Shown here in pieces: positions 42,522-50,865 of a stretch of 64,000 nt of DNA. The notes below the pieces were generated by a model. It did not search any database and was not told the DNA's origin. It worked only from the letters and a program-made list of their open reading frames with translations. How positions within the stretch are numbered: the first letter of the stretch is position 1; every line of letters begins with the position of its first letter. Source of the stretch: Ewingella americana ATCC 33852. Its GTDB lineage: Bacteria > Pseudomonadota > Gammaproteobacteria > Enterobacterales > Enterobacteriaceae. The DNA lies in the NCBI RefSeq assembly GCF_000735345.1, contig NZ_JMPJ01000066.1, positions 1 through 64,000 on the forward strand, given 5' to 3'. The position numbers were made by a program, and so were the translations under genes.

Positions 42522-43523
42522 TCAGGATTTCGGACTAGCCTGAACGGCTTTGACGAACTGGTTAGTCACGTAATCGCTGTAATCGTCGTCCACCTGCTGC
42601 ACTTTGCCCTGCTCTTTGAGGAAGGCGGCGGTGTCTTTGATGGCTTTATCCACCGGCTGACCAAGCTGGGTGACCTGCTCGTCCACTGGCAAATAACGGT
42701 TACCTTTCACTAAATCAGGCACTTGCTCGGCCGGAACGCCACTCAGGCGCGACAGGGCGTCAAGATTGCCTTTGTCCTGTAGCCACTTCTCTGGCTGTTG
42801 CAGGTAATCTCCCTGCGCTTTCAACGCACTGCGGGCAAACGCGGTCACAATCTCAGGATGCGCTTTGGCGAAGTCCTTGCGCACCACCCACACGTCGAGA
42901 GTTGGCGAACCCCATTTGCCGACCTGCGAGGAGTCCGTCAGCACCTTGCCGGTTTTCTCCAGCTCATTGACCGCCGGAGCCCAAACATAAGCGCCGTCAA
43001 TGTCACCACGAGCCCAAGCTGCGGCAATGGCCGGTGGCTGAAGATTCACGATGGTGACCTGTTTCGGGTCGATGTCCCAATGCTTGAGCGCCGACAGCAG
43101 GCTGTAATGGGTGGTGGAGATGAAAGGCACCGCAATGCGCTTGCCAACCAAGTCTTTCGGGTCTTTAATCTCTTTCTTAACCACCAGCGCTTCCGAGCTA
43201 CCCAGCTCAGAGGCGATCAAAAACACTTCAATAGGCAGCTTCTGGCTGGCGGCCACCGCCAACGGGCTGGAGCCGATATTGCCAATCTGCACATCCCCGG
43301 ACGCCAACGCACGCAGCACGCTTGAGCCGCTGTCGAACTTGCGCCAGTCAACCTGCGCGCCGGACTCTTTGCCAAAACTGTTTTCCGCCTGCGCGACTTT
43401 CGCCGGTTCCGCCGAGGTTTGGTAGGCCACGGTGACATCCGCCGCCTGTGCGCCAAAAGCCGCAAGACTCAAAGCCAGCGCCACGCCGTGTAACTTGAAA
43501 GAACCAAAGGTTTTGCTCGCCAT
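42522..43523 (-). CDS. tauA: taurine-binding periplasmic protein
   Basis: 333-residue solute-binding protein. An N-terminal signal peptide with cleavage after FGAQA precedes the mature start [18 protein letters not shown]. First gene of tauABCD. In E. coli the operon is induced by sulfate starvation through Cbl and CysB; a pair of 21-bp-phased direct repeats lies 33-73 bp upstream here (listed separately). Confidence 0.96.
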   Translation of the reverse strand: MASKTFGSFKLHGVALALSLAAFGAQAADVTVAYQTSAEPAKVAQAENSFGKESGAQVDWRKFDSGSSVLRALASGDVQIGNIGSSPLAVAASQKLPIEVFLIASELGSSEALVVKKEIKDPKDLVGKRIAVPFISTTHYSLLSALKHWDIDPKQVTIVNLQPPAIAAAWARGDIDGAYVWAPAVNELEKTGKVLTDSSQVGKWGSPTLDVWVVRKDFAKAHPEIVTAFARSALKAQGDYLQQPEKWLQDKGNLDALSRLSGVPAEQVPDLVKGNRYLPVDEQVTQLGQPVDKAIKDTAAFLKEQGKVQQVDDDYSDYVTNQFVKAVQASPKS

Positions 43524-43555
43524 AAGAAATTGCTCCGCACAGGATTTAAAGGGGG

Positions 43556-43596
43556 TTATCAGACCGTTTTGGCGGTTTGTCAGACAGTTTTAGCGG
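43556..43596. repeat. two 20-bp direct repeats upstream of tauA
   Basis: The unit at 43556-43575 recurs at 43577-43596 with 17 of 20 bases identical and a period of 21 bp, two helical turns. The unit begins TTATCAGACCG and ends TTTTGGCGG. The pair lies in the tauA 5' region, between 33 and 73 bp before the ATG. Spacing and placement suggest binding of one regulator on a single DNA face. The rest of 43524-43794 is AT-rich and must hold the divergent tauA and telA-like promoters, which I cannot place firmly. Confidence 0.6.
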
Positions 43597-43794
43597 AGCC
43601 GCAAAAGGATAGAAAGTAATTAGAAATTATCTTTAATTACTTTATGGAATATAAAGCCAATTCAAAGAATAAAAATGTATGAAGGTTTGTTGCTGGTAGT
43701 CATAGATCGTGCGGGTTAAAATCACGCTATTATTAGCCAAATTTATGAATTGAGCTGCTTTCGCGGCTTCATCCTCTATGAAAAGGATCATGCA

Positions 43795-44955
43795 GTGACG
43801 GAAACCACACCAACACCTATACAGCCGGAAGCCACGCTTTCGACCGAACTCGCCACCGACCTTTCCACCACCAGCGGCGAGCCAACCAAGGCTCTCAGTG
43901 CGCAAGACCAGCAACAGCTGGACGAGATCGTGGCGCAAATCGATATCACCGATCCGGTGCTCTCAATTGCCTATGGCGCGAAGACCATGAACGCAATGTC
44001 GCGCTTTAGCGAATCTATGATGCAAGAAGTGCGCGCCAAAGACGCAGGCGAGATTGGTCAGCAGCTCACCACAATGCTGAGTAAAGTGAAAAGCATCGAT
44101 TTGACGGTTTTTGAGCAGAAAAAGGGCCTGCTCGAATCCCTGCCATTGATTGGCAAAATGTTCAGCAAGCTTGAGCGCACGCTGATGGAATATCAGACGC
44201 TGGCCCAGCAAGTGGACACCATCTCCAATAAGTTGCAGGACACTATTGTTGAGCTGCTGCGTAACATCGCCACGCTGGAACAGCTGTTTATTCGCAACAG
44301 CGAATATTTCAAACAAATCAGCCTGCACATCATCGCCGGCAAAAAGAAGATTGAGCAGATTCAAGCCACCGATTTACCCCAGGCGCAGGCTAAGGCCGAG
44401 CAGTCTGGCGATGCGATGGATGCGCAGTTAGTTCGCGATTTGGTCAATGGCATCCAGCGTTTCGAGCGTCGTCTGCATGATCTCCTGCTCTCGCGCACCT
44501 TTGCGATTCAAACTGCGCCGCAAATTCGCCTGATGCAAAACAATAGCCAGTCTCTGGCCGAAAAAATTCAAAGCAGCATCCTGACCACTATTCCTATCTG
44601 GAAAAGCCAAATCGTCCTCGCCCTGAGCCTCAACTCACAGCGTCAGGCCGCCAAGCTGCAAAAAGACGTGGCGGACACCACCAATGAAATGCTGCGCCGC
44701 AATGCCGAAATGCTAGAACTGGGCAGCATCGAAACAGCCACCGAGGTAGAACGCTCGATTATTGATATCGATACGCTGCGCGATGTGCAAAACCGCCTGC
44801 TGAACACGCTGGAAGAGACGCTGTCTATCGCCAGCAATGCGCGCCAACGCCGGGCTGAAGTGGAGAAAGAGCTGGGTGGTATGGAGCAAGAGCTGCGCAC
44901 GAAACTGGCGTCGATTGCCGCAGGGCAAAATGCGCAAGCGAAGGTGGTTGGTTAA
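43795..44955 (+). CDS. TelA/KlaA family toxic anion resistance protein
   Basis: A 386-residue, almost wholly helical cytoplasmic protein of the TelA (PF05816-type) family, named for tellurite resistance on plasmids; chromosomal members have no proven function. A Ser/Thr/Pro-rich N-terminus (to about 45) is followed by long coiled helices; ESLPLIGKMFSKLERTLMEYQ and the IPIWKSQIVLALSLNSQ segment are family hallmarks. I prefer the GTG at 43795, with AAGGA 8 bases upstream, over a TTG 15 codons earlier. The next gene starts 2 bases after the stop, and its XpaC-like end fits the xpaC-yaaN (TelA family) pairing of Bacillus subtilis. Confidence 0.88.
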   Translation: MTETTPTPIQPEATLSTELATDLSTTSGEPTKALSAQDQQQLDEIVAQIDITDPVLSIAYGAKTMNAMSRFSESMMQEVRAKDAGEIGQQLTTMLSKVKSIDLTVFEQKKGLLESLPLIGKMFSKLERTLMEYQTLAQQVDTISNKLQDTIVELLRNIATLEQLFIRNSEYFKQISLHIIAGKKKIEQIQATDLPQAQAKAEQSGDAMDAQLVRDLVNGIQRFERRLHDLLLSRTFAIQTAPQIRLMQNNSQSLAEKIQSSILTTIPIWKSQIVLALSLNSQRQAAKLQKDVADTTNEMLRRNAEMLELGSIETATEVERSIIDIDTLRDVQNRLLNTLEETLSIASNARQRRAEVEKELGGMEQELRTKLASIAAGQNAQAKVVG

Positions 44956-44957
44956 CA

Positions 44958-46196
44958 ATGAGAGAGATTGACTACCATACGGATTCTTTTAGTGAGTTTT
45001 ATCGCGACTCTCGTGGTTTCAGGATTTTCACTTACATCGTTATTCTTTTCGGTTGCATTGGCTTCGTTTCCAGCTCTGACGAATACCTTCTAATCCCCAA
45101 AGATGAACAAGGCGGCGTCCTATGGCTAGTCCTGCTCCCTAGCTATATGCTGCTCCATAATTTCTTAACTGACCGACAAAGTTTTTATTGGAGTATCCCA
45201 GTCGGCGTCGCTTGGGCTATTTTGGGCAATAGCTTAGTGCTCCCTTTCTGGATGGCAACGGCCGCATTGTTACTCAGTTTACTGACTCAATTTCGCGCCA
45301 ACCTATTGTGGAAAGCCCTGCTCTGGGGCATACCCCTCATATCTTATGCCGCAATCTTCGATAATTTATTAGCCGCCTATCCGTTCTACGTCGTTTTTCT
45401 GGTTATCGTAGTGATAGCTCGCAAGATGATCGTGAGTTCAGCGCACTCAATCACGCCAATCAAAGCTGAACCCGCCGCCACTCATACGTCAGAAGTGAGC
45501 TATAAAGAATATCTACATAATCAACAGATAAAGCAGCAAAAAAGCGAGGATGAAAACATCGTCTCGTCCTTCCGCCCACCGCGCGATGAACCTGACGAGC
45601 CGCAACCTGCGCCCAAGCCTGAACCCAAGATCGTTAGTTCTTACCGCCCACCGCGCGATGAACCCGACGAGCCAAAACCTGTTCCCAAGCCTGAACCCAA
45701 GATCGTTAGTTCTTACCGCCCACCGCGCGATGCTGTAGAGGATGAATCCCCGAACACTATCCTCGTGGCGAAAACCGCGCCGGTGAAGAAGGTCTTCCGC
45801 CCGGCCAAAGATGACTATGCCGGACTCTTATTGATGCTGGAGAAAAAGACGCTGCCCGCTGCCATGCAGACGGAGCTACAAGGCATCATCAAAAACGCTC
45901 GGATGATTTTGACCAGCATGGAGGAAGATCCCGAAGACGTGAAGCCGGGCAACGCGTTCTTAAGCCGCTATATGCCCGCGCTGGAAAGCGTGGTTGAGCA
46001 AGTTGAAAAGCTGGCGGCCCTCGAGAGCCTGTCCAGCAGCAGTAAGCAAGCGATGGATAAATGCTTCCACGCCTTGGAAGGACTGCGCTCCGCTTTCGCC
46101 CAGCAATATGAGCAATTGCAGGAAAATAATCAGCTCAAATTCAATGTGGAAATGGAGATGCTTGATAGCCTGCTGAAAACCGACGGCTTCAAGTAA
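44958..46196 (+). CDS. membrane protein with XpaC-like C-terminal domain and tandem repeats
   Basis: 412 residues in three parts. Residues about 22-160 form four or five membrane helices. Residues 160-265 are a Pro/Glu/Lys-rich linker with a 24-residue unit (IVSSYRPPRDEPDEP...) present 2.4 times. Residues about 285-412 are helical, with FLSRYMPALESVVEQVEKL and a terminal MEMLDSLLKTDGFK. This end resembles XpaC proteins (once named for 5-bromo-4-chloroindolyl phosphate hydrolysis), whose usual partner is a TelA protein. The fused membrane domain and repeats would tether the TelA partner to the membrane; this is inference. I do not know a characterised homologue. Confidence 0.8.
   Translation: MREIDYHTDSFSEFYRDSRGFRIFTYIVILFGCIGFVSSSDEYLLIPKDEQGGVLWLVLLPSYMLLHNFLTDRQSFYWSIPVGVAWAILGNSLVLPFWMATAALLLSLLTQFRANLLWKALLWGIPLISYAAIFDNLLAAYPFYVVFLVIVVIARKMIVSSAHSITPIKAEPAATHTSEVSYKEYLHNQQIKQQKSEDENIVSSFRPPRDEPDEPQPAPKPEPKIVSSYRPPRDEPDEPKPVPKPEPKIVSSYRPPRDAVEDESPNTILVAKTAPVKKVFRPAKDDYAGLLLMLEKKTLPAAMQTELQGIIKNARMILTSMEEDPEDVKPGNAFLSRYMPALESVVEQVEKLAALESLSSSSKQAMDKCFHALEGLRSAFAQQYEQLQENNQLKFNVEMEMLDSLLKTDGFK
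45558..45731 (+). repeat. 72-bp in-frame tandem repeat
   Basis: Units start at 45558, 45630 and 45702 with a period of 72 bp (24 codons); the third is cut after 10 codons. Units 2 and 3 are identical where they overlap, so the expansion looks recent. The coded linker is charged and proline-rich. Confidence 0.9.
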
Positions 46197-46205
46197 TGCA
46201 TTAGG

Positions 46206-46235
46206 TTGCCCCTCCTCTTCAGCCAGGAGGGGCAA
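46206..46235. terminator. hairpin between the XpaC-like gene and the LysE gene
   Basis: Perfect 11-bp inverted repeat TTGCCCCTCCT / AGGAGGGGCAA with an 8-base loop, between convergent genes. There is no T run, so it may be a repeat element with a stem similar to that at 39924 and not a true intrinsic terminator. Confidence 0.55.
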
Positions 46236-46247
46236 TTGACAAGGATC

Positions 46248-46850
46248 TTAATGCCAAATCAACAGTACGCAGGCGGCGGTGAGCAGGCCCATGGCGATGT
46301 TGAAGGTGTACCAAGCTCGGCGGGTGCTGAGCAGACGGCCAATCACGGTGCCGAATCCCAGCCAGATAACGCCTGACACCAGATTCACGATGAAAATCCC
46401 GACGCTGATGGCCGCGATTGAGTGATTATACTGCGCGCCAGCCAGACTGAAACTGGCGACCGCGCCCAGCCCCATCAGCCACGCTTTTGGGTTGAGAAAT
46501 TGCAGCAGCCAGCCCTGATACCAGTAGAGCGGCTTCGGCGGCGCGGCACCCACTTCTAATCTTTCATAAGCTGAAGTCGCGATTTTCCACGCCAGCCAGA
46601 GCAAATAGAGGCTACCGGCGATTTTCAGGAACAGGTGCAGCGCGGGGTAAACCATAATCAGGCTGCCGACGCCAAATGCCACCAGCAGCACCACGCTTTG
46701 CATGCCAAGCATGATGCCGATTAACAGCCAAACTGAGCGGAAGAAACCGAAATTAGCGCCAGAGGTGGTCAACAACATATTGTTCGGACCGGGTGTAATA
46801 GCAGCAACCCACAAAAAGCCAAGCATTGAAAAGAATAAACTAGGTTCCAT
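46248..46850 (-). CDS. LysE/RhtB family amino acid exporter
   Basis: About 200 residues, six membrane helices, with the family motif TPGPNNM near residue 20 and FLNPKAWLMGLGA in the middle. Such proteins export amino acids such as cysteine, homoserine or lysine; the substrate here cannot be told. I use the ATG at 46850 because it puts the PGP motif at the usual distance; a GTG six codons upstream is possible. Not present at this position in E. coli. Divergent from yheT. Confidence 0.85.
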   Translation of the reverse strand: MEPSLFFSMLGFLWVAAITPGPNNMLLTTSGANFGFFRSVWLLIGIMLGMQSVVLLVAFGVGSLIMVYPALHLFLKIAGSLYLLWLAWKIATSAYERLEVGAAPPKPLYWYQGWLLQFLNPKAWLMGLGAVASFSLAGAQYNHSIAAISVGIFIVNLVSGVIWLGFGTVIGRLLSTRRAWYTFNIAMGLLTAACVLLIWH

Positions 46851-46951
46851 TAAGTTTGGGTACTCCACCCTGAAGAATATGCGATAGGATTAAAAGCTAT
46901 CAGTGTGATTTAGCTCGCACAATCATTACTTATCAAAAAACATTATATCTT

Positions 46952-47959
46952 ATGTATGAATCGTTCCAGCCCATTCGTGGGGCCGCTAATCCGCACCTGC
47001 AAACCATCCTGCCCCGGTTGGTTCGACGCCGCGTGCAGCTTGAACCACACTGGCAGCGGCTGGACACGCCGGACGGCGATTTCATCGATTTAGCCTGGAG
47101 TGAAGACCCGGCGCTGGCCAAAGATAAGCCGCGCATGGTGCTGTTCCACGGGTTGGAAGGTAACTTCTACAGTCCTTATGCCCACGGGCTGCTGCACGCG
47201 TGGCGCGAGCAGGGCTGGCTGGGCGTGGTGATGCATTTTCGCGGGTGCAGCGGCGAGCCGAACAAGCAGCTGCGCATCTACCATTCAGGCGAAACCGAGG
47301 ACGCGCGCTTCTTCCTCAACTGGCTACGTGAAACCTACGGCGATGTGCCAACCGGCGCGGTGGGCGTGTCGCTCGGCGGCAATATGCTGGCCTGCTATCT
47401 CGGCGAAGAAGGGGCGCGCTGCCAGCTAAAAGCCGCCGTGGTAGTGTCGGCTCCGCTGATGCTGGAACCCTGCGCGGAAAGGCTGGAGCGCGGCGCATCG
47501 CGCTTTTACCAGCGCTATCTGCTGGAGCAGCTGAAACTGAATGCTTCGCGCAAACTGGCGAAGTATCCCGGTACCCTGCCGGTCACGCTGCAACAGCTGA
47601 AATCCATCAAGCGCCTGCGCGAATTCGACGACGCCATTACCTCCAAGGCCCACGGCTTCGCCGACGCGCTGGACTATTATCGCCGTTGCAGCGGCATGCC
47701 GTTGCTGTCGCAAGTGCGCACGCCGCTGCTGATCATTCATGCCAAAGACGACCCCTTTATGACGCCGGAGGTGATCCCGCCACTGGCCGACCTGCCGCCG
47801 GGCGTCGAGTATCAACTGACCGAGCATGGTGGCCACGTCGGCTTTGTTTCCGGCAGCCTGCGCAACCCGCAAATGTGGCTGGAGCAGCGCATTCCCGAGT
47901 GGATCGCCCCCTATTTAACTGACTTTGATGCAAAGTCCTCCCTGTTTATCGGCAAGTAG
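46952..47959 (+). CDS. yheT: alpha/beta hydrolase YheT
   Basis: 335-residue hydrolase of the ABHD1/EMB8-like type. The nucleophile elbow GVSLGGN lies near residue 137, with the acid in IHAKDDPFM and the histidine in EHGGHVGF. VMHFRGCSGEPNK is a family hallmark. Natural substrate unknown, probably a lipid or ester. Followed by yheU after 17 bp, as in E. coli. Confidence 0.94.
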   Translation: MYESFQPIRGAANPHLQTILPRLVRRRVQLEPHWQRLDTPDGDFIDLAWSEDPALAKDKPRMVLFHGLEGNFYSPYAHGLLHAWREQGWLGVVMHFRGCSGEPNKQLRIYHSGETEDARFFLNWLRETYGDVPTGAVGVSLGGNMLACYLGEEGARCQLKAAVVVSAPLMLEPCAERLERGASRFYQRYLLEQLKLNASRKLAKYPGTLPVTLQQLKSIKRLREFDDAITSKAHGFADALDYYRRCSGMPLLSQVRTPLLIIHAKDDPFMTPEVIPPLADLPPGVEYQLTEHGGHVGFVSGSLRNPQMWLEQRIPEWIAPYLTDFDAKSSLFIGK

Positions 47960-47976
47960 CTTTAGGAAAGTAACCC

Positions 47977-48225
47977 GTGATTATTCCGTGGAAAGAACTG
48001 GACGCAGAGATCCTCACCAACGTGATTGAAGCCTTTGTACTGCGTGAAGGCACCGACTACGGCGAGCAAGAGCGCACGCTGGAGCAGAAAGTCGAAGACG
48101 TGCGCCGCCAGCTAAAAAGCGGCGAGATTGTGCTGGTATGGTCAGAACTGCACGAAACGCTGAACATCATGCCGCGCGGCCAATTCCGCGCGGGGGATGA
48201 AGAGCGTCAGGATGAATGGAACTAG
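47977..48225 (+). CDS. yheU: YheU family protein
   Basis: 82-residue acidic protein starting [29 protein letters not shown], a highly conserved family of unknown function (72 residues in E. coli). The stop lies 5 bp from that of the convergent amidohydrolase, with no terminator between. In E. coli prkB follows; here a 9-kb insertion does. Confidence 0.92.
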   Translation: MIIPWKELDAEILTNVIEAFVLREGTDYGEQERTLEQKVEDVRRQLKSGEIVLVWSELHETLNIMPRGQFRAGDEERQDEWN

Positions 48226-48230
48226 CAAAG

Positions 48231-49622
48231 TCAGAAACTGCTTGAGCGCCACGGACGGCGTTTAAATTTGTCACTCCCCGCCCTCGCGGCAAGGCTGTTA
48301 GCCGCCTGCTGCGAGCGCACCATCACTTCCCGCTCATTAACCCGCGTCAGCTGGCCGTTACGCAATACCGGCTGGCCATCGACAAACACGTCGGTGACTT
48401 CGTGCCCCAGCGCCGAGTAAACCAGCGCGGAAACCGGATGATGCACCGGCGTCATCGCCGGGTGGTTAGTGCCAATCACCACCACATCCGCCTTTTTGCC
48501 GACTTCCAGCGAGCCGATTTCATGCTCAAGACCAATCGCCCGCGCGCCGTCTATGGTCGCCATCTCCAGCACTTTTTCGGCGGTCATGATGGTCGGGTCG
48601 CGATGCACGCCTTTTTGCACCAACGCCGCCATTTTCATCGCCTGAAACAGGCTGTGGTTGTTGCTGCTGGCCGGGCCGTCGGAGCCTAAGCCAACTGTCA
48701 AACCTGCCGCCAGCATCTCGGGAATCGGCGCGACGCCGGAGGCTAAGTACATGTTACTGCAAGGGTTGTGCGAAACCCGCACGTCATAATGCTTCAGCGT
48801 GCGGATGTCGCGACTGCTGCACTGGACGCAGTGGACCGCCAGCACGTCGGGGCCGAGGAAGCCGATGTCGCTAAGAAATTCGGTATCCGTGCTTTGGAAA
48901 CGCAGCTGCGACTGGGCAATCTCAAAATCGGTTTCCGCCACGTGAGTGGTGATCAGCGCGCCGGTTTCATTCGCCAGCTCGCGGGTGCCGCGCAGCACTT
49001 TTTCGTCCAGCGCCCAAATCATGCTTGGCGCAATGCCGACCTTCACCCTGCCGCCATCGCGGTTGTAGTGATAAATCAGCTGGCGGGCGTCGGCCAGCGC
49101 CGCCTCGGGAGTTTCGATTAACTCGGTCGGAATGCCGTGCTCGGCCCCTGCGGTGATAAAACCGCGACAAACGCGACCACGAATGCCTGTCAGTTCAAAG
49201 GCTTCCACCACTTTGGCGGTCAGGCCGGGGCGCGGATGGGCATACATGAAATCCACCAGTGAGGTGACGCCGGAACGCAGCGACTCCACGCAGCCGTGCA
49301 TGGCGGCGGCGAACACGTCCTCTTCAGTCAGCTCCACCGCGCTCGGCCCGGTCATGCAGGTGAACCACTTTTTCAGCACCATATCATCGCCCAGCCCCTT
49401 CAACAGAGTCTGGAACAGATGAGTGTGGGTGTTGACCATGCCGGGAATGATGATGGCGTCGCGGCAGTCCAGCACTTCAGACTCAGGGTGGCTGGCGACC
49501 AGCTGCTGGCGCGTGCCGATCGCCCGAATTCTGTCACCTTCAATCAACAGGCTGGCCTGCTCCAACACATCGCGCTGCGGGTTCATGGTGACCAGCCAGC
49601 CATCGGCCAAAATATAAGACAT
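48231..49622 (-). CDS. amidohydrolase-superfamily deaminase/hydrolase (TrzN/AtzA/MtaD-like)
   Basis: 463-residue metal-dependent hydrolase. The metal and catalytic set is complete: His66 and His68 in NTHTH, His227 and Glu230 in HVAET, His264 in VHC and Asp315 in GSDGPASSNN. This motif set marks the branch containing S-adenosylhomocysteine/methylthioadenosine deaminases, guanine-type deaminases and the triazine hydrolases AtzA/TrzN. The substrate is therefore probably an N-heterocycle with an exocyclic amino or leaving group. AGGAGAG precedes the ATG. It is the last gene of a seven-gene leftward operon with a BMP-type ABC importer. Confidence 0.88.
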   Translation of the reverse strand: MSYILADGWLVTMNPQRDVLEQASLLIEGDRIRAIGTRQQLVASHPESEVLDCRDAIIIPGMVNTHTHLFQTLLKGLGDDMVLKKWFTCMTGPSAVELTEEDVFAAAMHGCVESLRSGVTSLVDFMYAHPRPGLTAKVVEAFELTGIRGRVCRGFITAGAEHGIPTELIETPEAALADARQLIYHYNRDGGRVKVGIAPSMIWALDEKVLRGTRELANETGALITTHVAETDFEIAQSQLRFQSTDTEFLSDIGFLGPDVLAVHCVQCSSRDIRTLKHYDVRVSHNPCSNMYLASGVAPIPEMLAAGLTVGLGSDGPASSNNHSLFQAMKMAALVQKGVHRDPTIMTAEKVLEMATIDGARAIGLEHEIGSLEVGKKADVVVIGTNHPAMTPVHHPVSALVYSALGHEVTDVFVDGQPVLRNGQLTRVNEREVMVRSQQAANSLAARAGSDKFKRRPWRSSSF

Positions 49623-49637
49623 TTACTCTCCTGCCGA

Positions 49638-50420
49638 TTAAGCCGAAAGCTGGGTGAGCAGCTGGTCAGAATCGGTAACAAAACCAAAGCATTGGCGAAC
49701 GTTGTACAAGGTGGCGTCGAGGCAATATTGCGGCGACGTGGTGGCGCAGCAGTCTTCCAACAGCAGGCAGTCGTAGCCTTGGAAGTTGGCGTCTTGCAAG
49801 GTGCAGAGCACGCACTGGTCGGCATTCACCCCGGCGAACAGCAGCGTAGTGACGTTGAGATTGCGCAGAATGCTGTCCAGCTCGGTGTCTTTGAAGCCGG
49901 ACATGCGATATTTATCCACGCTGATATCCCCGGCCTGCTTGGGCAGCTCGTCCACCACGGCGGCGGCCCAGCTGGCGTGTTGCAGCACCGGCGCACCGGA
50001 AACCGGCAGCGGATCGCCCAGCCCCACGCCTTCTCCCGTCGGCTTGTAGACGTGCAGCACGGCCGGGCTGAGGTTCAGCTTGTCGGCGCGGTTGCCCCAG
50101 TTAAGCCAAATCACCGGAATATCCGACTGGCGCGCCACCGGCAGCAGGCGCTGCAAAGGCGCAATCGGGCCGCGCGCGGGGGTAACGTCAACGCCGATAT
50201 GCCCAAGCCAGCCGTCGGGATGGCAAAAGTCATTCTGCATATCAATCACAATCAGCGCGGTACGCTGCACGTCGAACCGAATGCGACGATCGCCGTCGGT
50301 CACCGTGATGGCCTGCGGCGGCACGGCGTCGCGTACTAAATCCACCTGCTGCGCCGAGACGTGCCACTGGTTGCGCGGGCTGGCTCCGAGCGGAATTAAA
50401 TCAGACTGCCGTGAACTCAT
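49638..50420 (-). CDS. cysteine hydrolase, isochorismatase-like superfamily
   Basis: 260 residues with the catalytic triad Asp60 (LIVIDMQNDF), Lys170 (VDKYRMSGF) and Cys203 (GVNADQCVLCT). Relatives include biuret hydrolase, RutB and N-carbamoylsarcosine amidohydrolase, which cleave carbamoyl or ureido groups. Next to an amidohydrolase and a creatininase-family gene, cleavage of a ureido product is the most likely role, but this is inference. The start overlaps the cupin stop by 4 bases. Confidence 0.87.
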   Translation of the reverse strand: MSSRQSDLIPLGASPRNQWHVSAQQVDLVRDAVPPQAITVTDGDRRIRFDVQRTALIVIDMQNDFCHPDGWLGHIGVDVTPARGPIAPLQRLLPVARQSDIPVIWLNWGNRADKLNLSPAVLHVYKPTGEGVGLGDPLPVSGAPVLQHASWAAAVVDELPKQAGDISVDKYRMSGFKDTELDSILRNLNVTTLLFAGVNADQCVLCTLQDANFQGYDCLLLEDCCATTSPQYCLDATLYNVRQCFGFVTDSDQLLTQLSA

Positions 50421-50860
50421 GCCGCCTCGCTCCCCGCCGCCCCGCTCAGAACGCGCAGGTCTTCTTCGTCCAGCTCGATCGGCTCGCCGCCGCGGATCAG
50501 CTCGGCAAAACCTTCGTTCGGAGTCATCACCGTCAGGGTATAGAGCTTCGAGGTGCCGGTATTTTGAATAAGATGCTCATTGCCCGGCGCGAGCAGCAGC
50601 GCGTCGCCCTTCTTCAGCGCCATCTCTTTGCCGTCGCAGCGCGCAATACCTTCGCCGTGCAGCACGTAGAAAAACTCGTGCGCGGTGGCGTGCTCGTTTG
50701 GCGGCGTCGCGCCACCGACTTTAAAAATCTCAATCACGAAAATGTTTTCAATCTGATCCTGCTCATGGTCGAACAGGATGGCGAAGTAGTTGGTATCTTT
50801 CGGGCTGATACGAAAAGCCTGTGCGGACTTCACGTTGGTACCACGGAAACTGTGCAACAT
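50417..50860 (-). CDS. cupin-domain protein
   Basis: 147-residue single-domain cupin. The metal motif is partly visible as NEHATAHEFFYVLHGEG and later GNEHLIQNTG. Small cupins in catabolic operons act as isomerases or dioxygenases, or sense ligands; nothing here decides which. Coupled by overlap to the cysteine hydrolase and only 5 bp after the permease gene. Confidence 0.82.
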   Translation of the reverse strand: MLHSFRGTNVKSAQAFRISPKDTNYFAILFDHEQDQIENIFVIEIFKVGGATPPNEHATAHEFFYVLHGEGIARCDGKEMALKKGDALLLAPGNEHLIQNTGTSKLYTLTVMTPNEGFAELIRGGEPIELDEEDLRVLSGAAGSEAA

Positions 50861-50865
50861 AGTGA

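Noticed and set aside
49296-50339. Long open frame (347 codons) on the plus strand opposite the amidohydrolase and cysteine hydrolase
   Set aside because: The high GC of this region makes stop codons rare in antisense frames; the minus-strand proteins have complete catalytic motifs.
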